A stretch of 64,000 nucleotides of DNA from an uncultured Flavobacteriaceae bacterium. GTDB lineage: Bacteria > Bacteroidota > Bacteroidia > Flavobacteriales > Flavobacteriaceae. A program made the translations under genes and the position numbers. The stretch lies in contig CANLWB010000001.1 in NCBI GenBank assembly GCA_947494695.1, positions 186,001-250,000 of the forward strand, in the 5' to 3' direction. The number at the start of each line of letters is the position of its first letter. The stretch's first letter is position 1. Below the pieces are notes generated by a model. It was not told the DNA's origin. It saw only the letters and a program-made list of their open reading frames with translations, and did no database searches. Shown one piece after another: positions 55,205-63,590 of the stretch.

Positions 55205-56692
55205 ATGTTATGTTTAGGTCATAAAAGAATTAACATTCATCTCTCTAGTACCATGGTTCAAGTTAAAGTACCCCCGATACCAATTGATAGCAATATCGGA
55301 TATGTGGAATTGAAGAACAACGATATTTACTTCTCTAAAGCTTTACTATCACACATTGGGAAATCTGCTAAAAACAAACAGATTACTCTTGATTACTTTA
55401 TCAATACGCTTATTCATAAAGACGATAGTAATCAATTTAGAAATAATTACTATAGCTATATTAAGAATAATTTACCATTTAGACAAAGTATGCTCATACT
55501 TTGTAAAAAAGGGAAATACAAAGAGTTTGTTTGTACGACGAATCAAAACAATATCAATCTTAATAATACCACCTCTAAGTTTCTCTTTTTCAATAAGCGA
55601 AAACTTAAAACGAATAAACGAATAAATAAACACAAGTTTTATTACAAGGAAACAGCCGAAATGACTTCTGCAGGAAGTTGGTACGTAGATTTTGTAAAAC
55701 GGAGAAGTTTCTGGGACCAACAAGCACGGAGGATTTTGGAATATCCTGAGGATTATAAACCGTCAATAAATAATGCGGCATTATATTATCCGAAAGAAGA
55801 ATTTCAGCGAGCCAGAAGACTTTTTTATAAATGTTCTATTGGTAAACCCTTTGATACGGAAATTAAAATGCTAACTAAAAACAATCGTGAGTTTTGGGTT
55901 AGAGCTAAAGGCAAGCCCGTGTTTAACGATCAAAAAGAAATTATAGGAATTCGTGGTGTTTTTCAGGATATTGATGTCACCAAATCAAAAGAATTGAGCT
56001 TGCAAAGAACCTCTAATATTATTGCTTCACAAAATAAGAGGCTCTTTAATTTTGCTTATATTGTTTCACATAACCTAAGGTCGCATACCAGTAATTTATC
56101 TCTCATTGTAGAATTGATGAATGCTGCTAAATCTAATGAAGAAAAATTAGAGTTAATGAGCAGTATAGAGGATATTACATCAAGTTTAAATGACACGATA
56201 GAACATTTAAATGAGGTGGTCACGATACAAACCAGTGCCAACGAAAATAGGTCGCCTGTTACATTTAGCGAATCGCTAGAACATGTTAAGACCTCTATTG
56301 GACAAATAATTTCAAAACACAGAACAACGATACTCTCAGATTTTTCAGAAGTTGATGCTATAGACTATATTCCAGCTTATCTTGAGAGTATTCTTTTAAA
56401 TTTAATTACAAATGCTATTAAATATAAACACCCCCAACGTGACCCGATTATAAAAATTGGGTCTTATGTTGAGAATTCCAGAACCGTTTTGGAAATAACG
56501 GATAACGGAATTGGAATTGATTTGGAAAAATTTGGTGGTAAACTCTTCGGAATGTACAATACATTCCATTACAACAAAGATGCTGTTGGAATTGGTTTGT
56601 TTATCACTAAAAATCAAGTTGAAGCATTAAATGGACATATAGACGTTTTTAGTGAGGTTGAAAAATTCACAACGTTTAAAATCACTTTTTGA
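55205..56692 (+). CDS. PAS-domain sensor histidine kinase
   Basis: A kinase of about 495 residues, with no predicted signal peptide or membrane helices in the main body, so probably cytoplasmic. Frame opens with a TTG at 55133; I use the ATG at 55205, but the ATG at 55253 (MVQVKVPPIPIDSNIG) is also good. A PAS-like N-terminal domain, then a second PAS/PAC (FWVRAKGKPVFNDQKEIIG, IRGVFQDIDVTK), H-box FAYIVSHNLRSHTSNL with phospho-His, N-box ILLNLITNAIKYKHP, G1 ITDNGIGIDL and G2 GIGLFITK. The signal is unknown. It is followed after 1 base by a response regulator, its evident partner. Confidence 0.85.
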   Translation: MLCLGHKRINIHLSSTMVQVKVPPIPIDSNIGYVELKNNDIYFSKALLSHIGKSAKNKQITLDYFINTLIHKDDSNQFRNNYYSYIKNNLPFRQSMLILCKKGKYKEFVCTTNQNNINLNNTTSKFLFFNKRKLKTNKRINKHKFYYKETAEMTSAGSWYVDFVKRRSFWDQQARRILEYPEDYKPSINNAALYYPKEEFQRARRLFYKCSIGKPFDTEIKMLTKNNREFWVRAKGKPVFNDQKEIIGIRGVFQDIDVTKSKELSLQRTSNIIASQNKRLFNFAYIVSHNLRSHTSNLSLIVELMNAAKSNEEKLELMSSIEDITSSLNDTIEHLNEVVTIQTSANENRSPVTFSESLEHVKTSIGQIISKHRTTILSDFSEVDAIDYIPAYLESILLNLITNAIKYKHPQRDPIIKIGSYVENSRTVLEITDNGIGIDLEKFGGKLFGMYNTFHYNKDAVGIGLFITKNQVEALNGHIDVFSEVEKFTTFKITF

Positions 56693-56693
56693 T

Positions 56694-57107
56694 ATGAAAA
56701 ATAAATTAGTAGAATTGGCTTGTATAATAGACGATGACGACATCTACATAAATCTGATTAAACGCATTATTGAAACTAAAAAACTTTGTGAGAATCTGAT
56801 CGTCTTTAAGAACGGAAAACAAAGTTTAGATTATTTTGAAGCGTTGCTTCAAAACTTAGACTATGATAAGATTCCGGATATTATTCTTATCGATCTAAAC
56901 ATGCCAATTATGGATGGTTGGGAATTTATTGAACAGTTTACAAAAATTAAAAATAGATTTAATAAAGCCATTACGCTTTATGTTGTAAGTTCTTCGATAA
57001 ATCCAGTAGATATTGACCGTGCAAAATCGTTAAACAGCATAAAAGACTATCTTGTAAAACCTGTAAAGATTGATCAGCTGGAGACTATTTTTAATGCTAG
57101 TGCTTAG
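56694..57107 (+). CDS. Single-domain response regulator
   Basis: A 137-residue receiver domain with no output domain, from the ATG at 56694 (one base after the kinase stop; earlier frame starts lie inside the kinase). Acidic pocket IIDDDDIY near residue 12, phospho-acceptor Asp in ILIDLNMPIMDGWEFI, the switch Ser in YVVSSSI, and the conserved Lys in DYLVKPVK are present. The longer-than-usual alpha1-beta2 region is typical of Bacteroidota regulators of this sort. It probably relays phosphate to another protein or acts by binding. Confidence 0.9.
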   Translation: MKNKLVELACIIDDDDIYINLIKRIIETKKLCENLIVFKNGKQSLDYFEALLQNLDYDKIPDIILIDLNMPIMDGWEFIEQFTKIKNRFNKAITLYVVSSSINPVDIDRAKSLNSIKDYLVKPVKIDQLETIFNASA

Positions 57108-57198
57108 AGGTCTTAAATAATATGCATTATTATTAATCTTTTGCTTTTCTTTGTCTTGAAAATTCTTGTAACTTTCCATAAAAGCCTGACGATTAATC

Positions 57199-57762
57199 AT
57201 GATTAAGTCTGAATTACGAAAAAAGTACAAAACGCTTCGAAATGAGTTGTTAGATACTCAGGTTGATGATTTAAGTATGTCTATAGCAAATCAGGTCTTA
57301 AAACTTCCTGTTTGGGAGCGCATGTTCTATCACCTGTTTCTTTCTATTGAGGAGCAAAAGGAGGTAAACACAGATTATATTCTAAATATTCTATCGGGGA
57401 AAGATAAAAATGTTGTGATTTCGAAAAGTGATTTTAATACCGGACTCCTGTCGCACTTTCTCTTAACCGATAATACAAGAATTAAAAAGAATGCTTATAA
57501 CATTCCGGAGCCGGTTGATGGAATCCCGATTGTGAATGAAAGTATTGATGTTGTTTTTGTTCCGCTTTTAGGTTTTGATGATGTTGGAAATCGAGTAGGG
57601 TATGGTAAAGGTTTCTACGATCGCTTTTTATCGGGTTGCAAACCCGAAACTATTAAAATTGGCTTGTCTTTTTTTGAGGCAGAAGACCATATTACAGATG
57701 TTTGCGAACATGATGTAAAATTGGACTACTGCGTAACGCCACATACAATCTATGCATTTTGA
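57199..57762 (+). CDS. 5-formyltetrahydrofolate cyclo-ligase
   Basis: A 187-residue enzyme that converts 5-formyl-THF to methenyl-THF using ATP, salvaging folate. MIKSELRKKYKTLRNEL at the N-terminus, then VVFVPLLGFDDVGNRVGYGKGFYDRFL with the conserved ATP-binding glycine-rich loop and GYGxGFYDR signature, and IGLSFFEAE near the end. Length and motifs are standard. It starts 91 bases after the response regulator. Confidence 0.93.
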   Translation: MIKSELRKKYKTLRNELLDTQVDDLSMSIANQVLKLPVWERMFYHLFLSIEEQKEVNTDYILNILSGKDKNVVISKSDFNTGLLSHFLLTDNTRIKKNAYNIPEPVDGIPIVNESIDVVFVPLLGFDDVGNRVGYGKGFYDRFLSGCKPETIKIGLSFFEAEDHITDVCEHDVKLDYCVTPHTIYAF

Positions 57763-57953
57763 TGTGTGTTTAGTTTAGTTATGGGATACGCTAAAACGTT
57801 ACCACGTTACAGATGGTATGTGATAATCTAAGCTATTAGAGCGTAGCAGTGTTTTTATCATAGAAGTGTCGTGAGAATTATACCAAATTTACTTAAACAA
57901 AGGGATCGCAATGATAGCAAAGCGGTCTTCAAACACACAATACATGTTGAAAT

Positions 57954-58586
57954 TTATTCCATGTCTGTCTTCTTAGGAAACGCCTTTCTATTAAAAACGA
58001 TAAGCATAATGAACCCAGTGCTAATGGCAACATCGGCGACATTAAAAACGGGTTCAAAAAAAGTAAAATATTCTCCACCATAAAAAGGCACCCATTCGGG
58101 GAGGTAATTGTTGTACAATGGCAAGTGTAGCATGTCGACCACTTTCCCGTGAAGTAAGCTGTCGTACCCACCGCCTTCTGGTAAGAAGTTAGCGACCTGG
58201 TTATAGCTATTATCGAATAGTACGCCGTAGAATACAGAGTCGATGATATTCCCTAAAGCACCTGCAAAAATCAAAGCAATGGCTAAAATTAAAACCTTAG
58301 AGCCTTTGTTTTTCGTTACATTATAAAGCCAATAGCCAATACCGAAAATGGCAACGACTCTAAACAGTGTTAGTATGACCTTTGCTGTTCGGTCTGATAT
58401 GAAAGATGTGAAATCGCTAATTTTTGTACCCCAGGCCATGCCATCATTTTCGATAAAGAATATTTTAAACCAGCTAAAGACTTCAATATTATCCTGAAGT
58501 TTAAAATGTGTCTTAATATATATTTTGCTTATTTGATCTATAAGTAAAATAATGACGATAATGAGGGCAGATTTTTTTAAGGACAT
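57954..58586 (-). CDS. lspA: Lipoprotein signal peptidase (LspA)
   Basis: A 210-residue inner membrane aspartic protease that removes signal peptides from prolipoproteins. Four hydrophobic helices (about 7-20, 68-90, 98-118, 182-200); catalytic Asp116 in GNIIDSVFYG and Asp185 in NVADVAIS are present. It has a periplasmic loop larger than E. coli LspA (164 residues), common in Bacteroidota. Position after ileS-dksA is typical. A 155-bp repeat element lies 12 bp upstream of its start, between it and dksA. Confidence 0.95.
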   Translation of the reverse strand: MSLKKSALIIVIILLIDQISKIYIKTHFKLQDNIEVFSWFKIFFIENDGMAWGTKISDFTSFISDRTAKVILTLFRVVAIFGIGYWLYNVTKNKGSKVLILAIALIFAGALGNIIDSVFYGVLFDNSYNQVANFLPEGGGYDSLLHGKVVDMLHLPLYNNYLPEWVPFYGGEYFTFFEPVFNVADVAISTGFIMLIVFNRKAFPKKTDME

Positions 58587-58597
58587 AGTTTTAAAAC

Positions 58598-58752
58598 AAG
58601 AGGCTGTCTAAAAAGTTTTAGAATTGTCATTTTAAGCTCAGCCGAAAAAACCTTAAGACCTTATACGTATGTGTTTAATTTCTAATAGATTCTTCACTTC
58701 TTGCCCGTCCGGTAGGCGGGCGTTCTGAATGACGTTTTTTAGACAGCCTCTT
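58598..58752. mobile_element. MITE-like element with 17-bp perfect terminal inverted repeats
   Basis: AAGAGGCTGTCTAAAAA at 58598-58614 is the exact reverse complement of 58736-58752, enclosing 121 bp with no open frame. Just inside each end, on the outward-facing strands, there is GTCATT; the centre holds GCTCAGCCGAAAA and the GC-rich palindrome copy B (58703-58732). The size, terminal repeats and lack of coding capacity fit a miniature inverted-repeat element of an unidentified transposon. It lies inside the dksA-lspA gap, so it would be transcribed with the operon. No clear target-site duplication could be recognised by eye. Confidence 0.6.
58703..58732. repeat. GC-rich palindromic repeat, copy B
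   Basis: Matches 29012-29040 and beyond with one C/T difference (GCCCGTCCGG-T-AGGCGGGC then GTTCTGAATGA). The GCCCG and CGGGC arms pair as a hairpin. It forms the right half of the MITE-like element. Confidence 0.75.
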
Positions 58753-58769
58753 AAATATTTAATTAATAT

Positions 58770-59150
58770 TTACTGCATGTTTTTAGCTTCAATGCTTAAG
58801 GTCGCATGAGGTACTAATTTTAAGCGTTCTTTATTGATAAGCTTTTTAGTTACGCGGCAAATACCGTACGTTTTATTTTCAATTCTAATCAACGCATTTT
58901 TAAGATCACGAATAAACTTCTCTTGTCTAATTGCTAACTGTGAGTTCGATTCCTTGCTCATAACTGCACTACCTTCATCAAACGCTTTAAATGTAGGTGA
59001 TGTGTCTTCGGTTCCATTATTGTGGTCGTTCATATACGCACTCTTAATAAGGTCCAGGTCATGTTGTGCTCTTTCTATTTTCTCGGTAATTAACTCTTTA
59101 AACTCGGCTAAATCTTTATCAGAATATCTTACGTTTGCGTCTTTACTCAT
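58770..59150 (-). CDS. dksA: TraR/DksA-type transcription factor, one-cysteine form
   Basis: A 126-residue protein with a coiled-coil N-terminal half (about 12-95: DLAEFKELITEKIERAQHDLDLIK) and a C-terminal zinc-finger region in which only Cys98 remains (YGICRVTKKLINKERLKLVPHATLSIEAK), with His115 where a second ligand could be. E. coli DksA has four cysteines; such degenerate fingers are usual in Bacteroidota. It likely works through RNA polymerase secondary channel with ppGpp. It lies 4 bases after ileS and is followed by lspA. Confidence 0.88.
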   Translation of the reverse strand: MSKDANVRYSDKDLAEFKELITEKIERAQHDLDLIKSAYMNDHNNGTEDTSPTFKAFDEGSAVMSKESNSQLAIRQEKFIRDLKNALIRIENKTYGICRVTKKLINKERLKLVPHATLSIEAKNMQ

Positions 59151-59154
59151 AATT

Positions 59155-62100
59155 TCAATGTTTTTGGATAAACAATTTGGTATTTATATCATCAAAAGTA
59201 ATTTCAATACCATTTTCTAAGCTATCAATAATTTCAAGTTCGTCGGTTAGTGTTTCTGTTTTAATATACGCCATATTTGCATGGACTGCATGCACAACAT
59301 GTTCATCTTTTTGAATCATGACATCAATTCTATCTGTGACCTCAAATCCTGAGTCTTTACGGAGGTTTTGTATGCGATTGATAAGTTCTCTCGCGATACC
59401 TTCTTTTCGTAGGTCATCAGATATGGTAACATCTAGAGCAACAGTTAATGATCCTTCATTAGCAACCAACCAACCTTCAATATCTTGTGATGTAATCTCT
59501 ACATCTTCAAGCTCTAAAGTAACATTTTTTCCATTAATTTCAACATCTAAGCAGCCATTTTCTTCAATTTTTTTAATATCATCAGAATTGAACGCTTTTA
59601 TAGCATTAGCAACACCTTTCATTTCTTTACCAAAACGTGGGCCAAGTACCTTAAAATTAGGCTTTATCTGCTTTACTAAAATATCTGAAGCCTCTTCTAA
59701 AAGCTCAATGTCTTTAATGTTTACTTCATGTTTAATTAAATCTGATACGGCTAATATTTCCTCTTTTTGCTGAGGATTATTAACTGGAATCATTATTTTT
59801 TGAAGTGGCTGACGCACTTTTATTTTTTCCTTTGCTCTTAACGATAAAACTAATGATGATATTGTTTGGGCATTTTCCATTTTGCGTTCTAAACTTTTAT
59901 CAACATATGCCTCATTATAAACAGGAAAATCTGCCAGATGTACACTTTCAAACAATTCTTTCTTGCTAACGGCATTTAAATCCATGTACAATTTATCCAT
60001 AAAGAAAGGGGCTATAGGTGCTCCTAACTTGGCAATGGTGAGCATACAGGTGTAAAGTGTTTGGTATGCCGAGATTTTGTCTTGCTCGTAATCGCCTTTC
60101 CAGAAACGTCTTCTACTTAATCGCACAAACCAGTTACTTAAATAATCCTGGGTGAAATCGGAAATAGCACGTGCTGCCCTCGTAGGCTCGTAATCTGCAT
60201 AAGCCGCATCTACTTTATTGATAAGGGTGTGCAACTCAGACAAAATCCAACGATCTAACTCTGGTCGCTCTGCAATGGCTATATCGGGTTCGGAATAATT
60301 AAAGTTATCCAGGTTCGTATACAATGCGAAGAATGAATAGGTGTTGTAAAGCGTTCCAAAAAACTTGCGCTTTACTTCTTCTACACCATCGATATCGAAT
60401 TTTAAGTTATCCCAAGGGTTTGCATTGCTTATCATATACCAACGTGTGGCATCGGCACCATAATTTTCGAGGGTCTCAAAGGGGTCTACAGCATTGCCTA
60501 AACGCTTAGACATTTTTTGTCCGTTCTTATCTAAAACCAATCCATTAGACACCACATTTTTATAGGCAACAGAATCGAAAACCATAGTAGCAATAGCATG
60601 TAGGGTATAGAACCAACCGCGGGTTTGATCGACGCCTTCTGCAATAAAATCGGCAGGATAGGTTTTACCGTCATCAATCAAATCGGCATTTTCAAACGGG
60701 TAGTGCCATTGCGCGTAAGGCATGGAACCAGAATCGAACCATACATCAATGAGATCACTTTCACGGAACATCTTTTGACCCGATGGTGACACGAGTACAA
60801 TCTCATCTACAATATTTTTATGAAGATCGATCTTGGCATAATTCTCTTCTGAGTTGTTTCCAACCTCGAAATCTTCAAAAATATCTTTGGCTAAAACCCC
60901 GGCTGCAACGGCCTTGTTCATTTCAGATTTTAAGGCTTCAACAGATCCAATGCAAAGTTCCTCTTTACCATCTTCGGTTCTCCAAATAGGTAGTGGAATT
61001 CCCCAATACCGCGAACGTGATAAATTCCAATCGTTAGCATTTGCTAACCAGTTACCAAAACGTCCTTCTCCGGTACTTTTAGGCTTCCAGTTTATGGTGC
61101 TATTGTGGGCAAACATAGTATCCTTAACGTCGGTTACTTTAATAAACCAGGAGTCTAACGGATAATAAAGAATGGGTTTGTCGGTTCTCCAGCAGTTCGG
61201 ATAACTGTGCTTATATTTTTCAACCTTAAAGGCTTTATTTTCTTCTTTTAATCGAATGGCAATCTCCACATCAACAGAGCGCTCTGGAGCTTCACCGTCG
61301 TTGTAATATTCGTTTTTAACATACTTGCCGGCCAGTTCCTTCATCTCTGGCCTAAAGCGTCCTTGTAAATCTACAAGAGGTACTAAATTGCCATTTTCAT
61401 CTTTCACCAACATAGGTGGTATTTCGGGTTTGGCTTGCTTAGCAACCAGGGCATCATCGGCACCAAAAGTTGGTGCGGTATGTACAATTCCTGTACCATC
61501 TTCGGTGGTTACGAAATCCCCCGAAATCACTCTAAAAGCATCTTCTGGGTTATCGTGAGGTAAGGCATACGGTAGTAACTGCTCGTAAGCGATGCCTACT
61601 AAATCTTTTCCAACAAAGGCTTTACCGACATAAAACGGAATCTTTCCTGTCTTGCCGGCAGGCAGGTTGTCTCCTGCTTTAAAGTTTGATAATTCTGATT
61701 GGTCTTCAACCTGAACGAACTTGCCCGAAAACTGATAACTTACTAATTTCTTAGCCAGAACCACTTTTATGGGCTCGAATGTATATTGATTAAAGGTTTC
61801 TACTAAAACATAATCGATTTTAGGACCAACGGTTAAGGCAGTATTACTTGGCAGAGTCCACGGTGTCGTTGTCCATGCTAAAAAGTGAATATCGCCTTCA
61901 CCTTGAAGAACCTCTGGTAAGGATTCTTGTTTGGTTTTAAACTGCGCAACAATGGTAGTGTCTGTTACATCCTGGTATGTTCCAGGCTGATTGAGCTCAT
62001 GCGAACTCAGTCCCGTTCCAGCTTTTGGCGAATATGGTTGTATGGTATACCCTTTGTAAAGCAGCTTTTTATTATAAATCTGCTTGAGGAGCCACCACAC

Positions 62101-62580
62101 ACTTTCCATGTATTTAGGTTCGTAGGTAATGTACGGATCGTCCATATCGACCCAATACCCCATTTTTTGTGTGAGGTCATTCCAAACATCGGTATAGCGC
62201 ATTACGGCTTTACGGCAAGCCGCATTATAATCTTCTACCGAAATGGTTTTACCTATATCTTCTTTGGTAATTCCCAATTCTTTTTCCACACCTAACTCAA
62301 TAGGCAAGCCATGGGTATCCCATCCAGCTTTACGTTTTACCTGGTAACCCTTCATGGTTTTGTAACGCGGAAAAATATCTTTAATAGCACGCGCTAATAC
62401 ATGATGTACTCCGGGAAGTCCATTCGCAGACGGCGGACCTTCATAAAATACATAAGGTTCGTTACCTTCTCTTGTAGAAATACTTTTTTCGAAAATGTCA
62501 TTTTCTTGCCAATATTGCAGTACTTCTTTTGCTACATTTGATAAGTCAAGTCCTTTATATTCAGGAAATTTAGTGCTCAT
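59155..62580 (-). CDS. ileS: Isoleucyl-tRNA synthetase with an in-frame repeat insertion
   Basis: A 1141-residue class I synthetase that charges tRNA-Ile. HIGH-like PPSANGLPGVHHVL (about 49-62), editing domain TTTPWTLPSNTAL (237-249) and GTGIVHTAPTFGADD, KMSKS in KNGQKMSKRLGNA, and the anticodon-binding C-terminal part are intact; the length fits the longer eukaryote-like form with the extra C-terminal domain. In the editing domain, KAGDNLPAGKTGKIPF carries eight extra residues (305-312, NLPAGKTG) encoded by a palindromic repeat (61645-61668). The reading frame stays open, so the gene is functional. First gene of ileS-dksA-lspA. Confidence 0.96.
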   Translation of the reverse strand: MSTKFPEYKGLDLSNVAKEVLQYWQENDIFEKSISTREGNEPYVFYEGPPSANGLPGVHHVLARAIKDIFPRYKTMKGYQVKRKAGWDTHGLPIELGVEKELGITKEDIGKTISVEDYNAACRKAVMRYTDVWNDLTQKMGYWVDMDDPYITYEPKYMESVWWLLKQIYNKKLLYKGYTIQPYSPKAGTGLSSHELNQPGTYQDVTDTTIVAQFKTKQESLPEVLQGEGDIHFLAWTTTPWTLPSNTALTVGPKIDYVLVETFNQYTFEPIKVVLAKKLVSYQFSGKFVQVEDQSELSNFKAGDNLPAGKTGKIPFYVGKAFVGKDLVGIAYEQLLPYALPHDNPEDAFRVISGDFVTTEDGTGIVHTAPTFGADDALVAKQAKPEIPPMLVKDENGNLVPLVDLQGRFRPEMKELAGKYVKNEYYNDGEAPERSVDVEIAIRLKEENKAFKVEKYKHSYPNCWRTDKPILYYPLDSWFIKVTDVKDTMFAHNSTINWKPKSTGEGRFGNWLANANDWNLSRSRYWGIPLPIWRTEDGKEELCIGSVEALKSEMNKAVAAGVLAKDIFEDFEVGNNSEENYAKIDLHKNIVDEIVLVSPSGQKMFRESDLIDVWFDSGSMPYAQWHYPFENADLIDDGKTYPADFIAEGVDQTRGWFYTLHAIATMVFDSVAYKNVVSNGLVLDKNGQKMSKRLGNAVDPFETLENYGADATRWYMISNANPWDNLKFDIDGVEEVKRKFFGTLYNTYSFFALYTNLDNFNYSEPDIAIAERPELDRWILSELHTLINKVDAAYADYEPTRAARAISDFTQDYLSNWFVRLSRRRFWKGDYEQDKISAYQTLYTCMLTIAKLGAPIAPFFMDKLYMDLNAVSKKELFESVHLADFPVYNEAYVDKSLERKMENAQTISSLVLSLRAKEKIKVRQPLQKIMIPVNNPQQKEEILAVSDLIKHEVNIKDIELLEEASDILVKQIKPNFKVLGPRFGKEMKGVANAIKAFNSDDIKKIEENGCLDVEINGKNVTLELEDVEITSQDIEGWLVANEGSLTVALDVTISDDLRKEGIARELINRIQNLRKDSGFEVTDRIDVMIQKDEHVVHAVHANMAYIKTETLTDELEIIDSLENGIEITFDDINTKLFIQKH
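61645..61668 (-). repeat. Palindromic repeat inserted in frame in ileS
   Basis: The segment CCTGTCTTGCCGGCAGGCAGG-like (61646-61666; one bulge) is an imperfect palindrome centred on TGCCGGCA (61653-61660). It is GC-rich against its surroundings and encodes Asn-Leu-Pro-Ala-Gly-Lys-Thr-Gly. It shares the CCGGCAGGC core with copy A at 29011-29040, so it belongs to the same repeat family. Confidence 0.7.
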
Positions 62581-63254
62581 TTACTCTATGTTCTAATAAG
62601 GAAGCGAATTTAAGCAATTTTGAGAAAAATATGATGATTAATTTGAAGAGAATTGTAGATTTTATCAAGTATTAACCTTTATTTAAACAATCTGAAATAA
62701 AGAGGTCTTTTAGAGTTAATTGCAGCCTTTTCATGTACATGGGGTTTTTAAAGATATTTTTATACCAACTGGTAAAAACCGTCGAAAAAGTTTATTTAAC
62801 ATGGTAGTGAAACGGCATGGGATGGGGTGATGGTTCACGGGGTATCTTATGTCGTGGTATATCGACAATTGGTCGTGGATATTGAATTCTGATTTGACAG
62901 GCTGAAAGTCAAATACGTATTCATGGCTAGTTACAGGCCGAAGGGCTGGCAAGTGTTGATATGACAAAGCATTGTTTTTCAGTAGTATTGCAATGATTTG
63001 TTAGTTGAAATTTAAATCGAGTTTTATAGGTTAAACCGTAAATCACGTTACACCAGTTTTATGAGCGTGCAGGGGGGTAAGTGTCCCTTTTGTTAGAAAA
63101 ATTATAGTGAGAAGCGTATTGTTTTTCAAGGTGTACCCGCATAACAATACGGAGAGCGCTTAAATTTTTCTTTGTACCAAGTCTTATAATGAGAGTTCTA
63201 TAAGTCTGTAAAAACAAAAGGGAATGGCTTACGTTTTAAACATGCAAACCTATA
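62581..63254. other. 674-bp region without a supported gene
   Basis: Between the ileS start and the hypothetical ORF. The stretch at about 62790-62960 is clearly richer in G+C than its surroundings. A 78-codon minus-strand frame (62731-62967) covers it but has no domain, no ribosome binding context and no homologue I can recall, so it may be a gene remnant. A possible ileS -7-like box lies at 62604-62611 (minus strand TAAATTCG, one mismatch). No tRNA or riboswitch was recognised. Confidence 0.45.
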
Positions 63255-63590
63255 TTATTCGTTATCCGTATAAACGATATCGTTTGCAGCAATGCTTAAT
63301 TGTATGTTTTTAATAATGAGATCTATAGGTGTAGCATGTCTATGGCTCATATAGTGTGCGGGAAGGGTATTAAAAAAAGCATCGAATTCTGTGGACAACA
63401 GGGCGTCTGTTATCGTGTTATAGGTATGTTCTGCATAGATAATTCCTATAATGGTTAATCCGGTTTTGCAGTGTGTTCTAACCTGTTTCTTAAGATCCGT
63501 TTTGTCTATAAGTACGATGAGCAATGCCAATTTAACATAGTAAGACAGTGTCGTATTTTGAGCTGGCTGTGTGGTTTTGGTTTGTAGCAT
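63255..63590 (-). CDS. Hypothetical protein, 111 residues
   Basis: A 111-residue frame with a good ATG and amino acid use consistent with coding. No known domain is recognised. The sequence has no signal peptide; it shows a moderately hydrophobic central stretch (YYVKLALLIVLIDK) and an ordinary mix after it (HCKTGLTIIGIIYAEHTY, FFNTLPAHYMSHRHATPIDLI). A TAAATTTA box at about 63594-63601 could be its -7 promoter element (one mismatch from TAnnTTTG). It has no neighbour on its strand in the window, so its function is open. Confidence 0.5.
   Translation of the reverse strand: MLQTKTTQPAQNTTLSYYVKLALLIVLIDKTDLKKQVRTHCKTGLTIIGIIYAEHTYNTITDALLSTEFDAFFNTLPAHYMSHRHATPIDLIIKNIQLSIAANDIVYTDNE

Noticed and set aside
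61927-62295. 122-codon plus-strand ORF antisense to ileS
   Set aside because: Antisense shadow of the IleRS N-terminal region, no homology or start context.
62731-62967. 78-codon minus-strand ORF
   Set aside because: No recognisable domain, no good ribosome binding site, and unusual His/Pro-rich composition; kept only as a possible remnant in the description of the gap.
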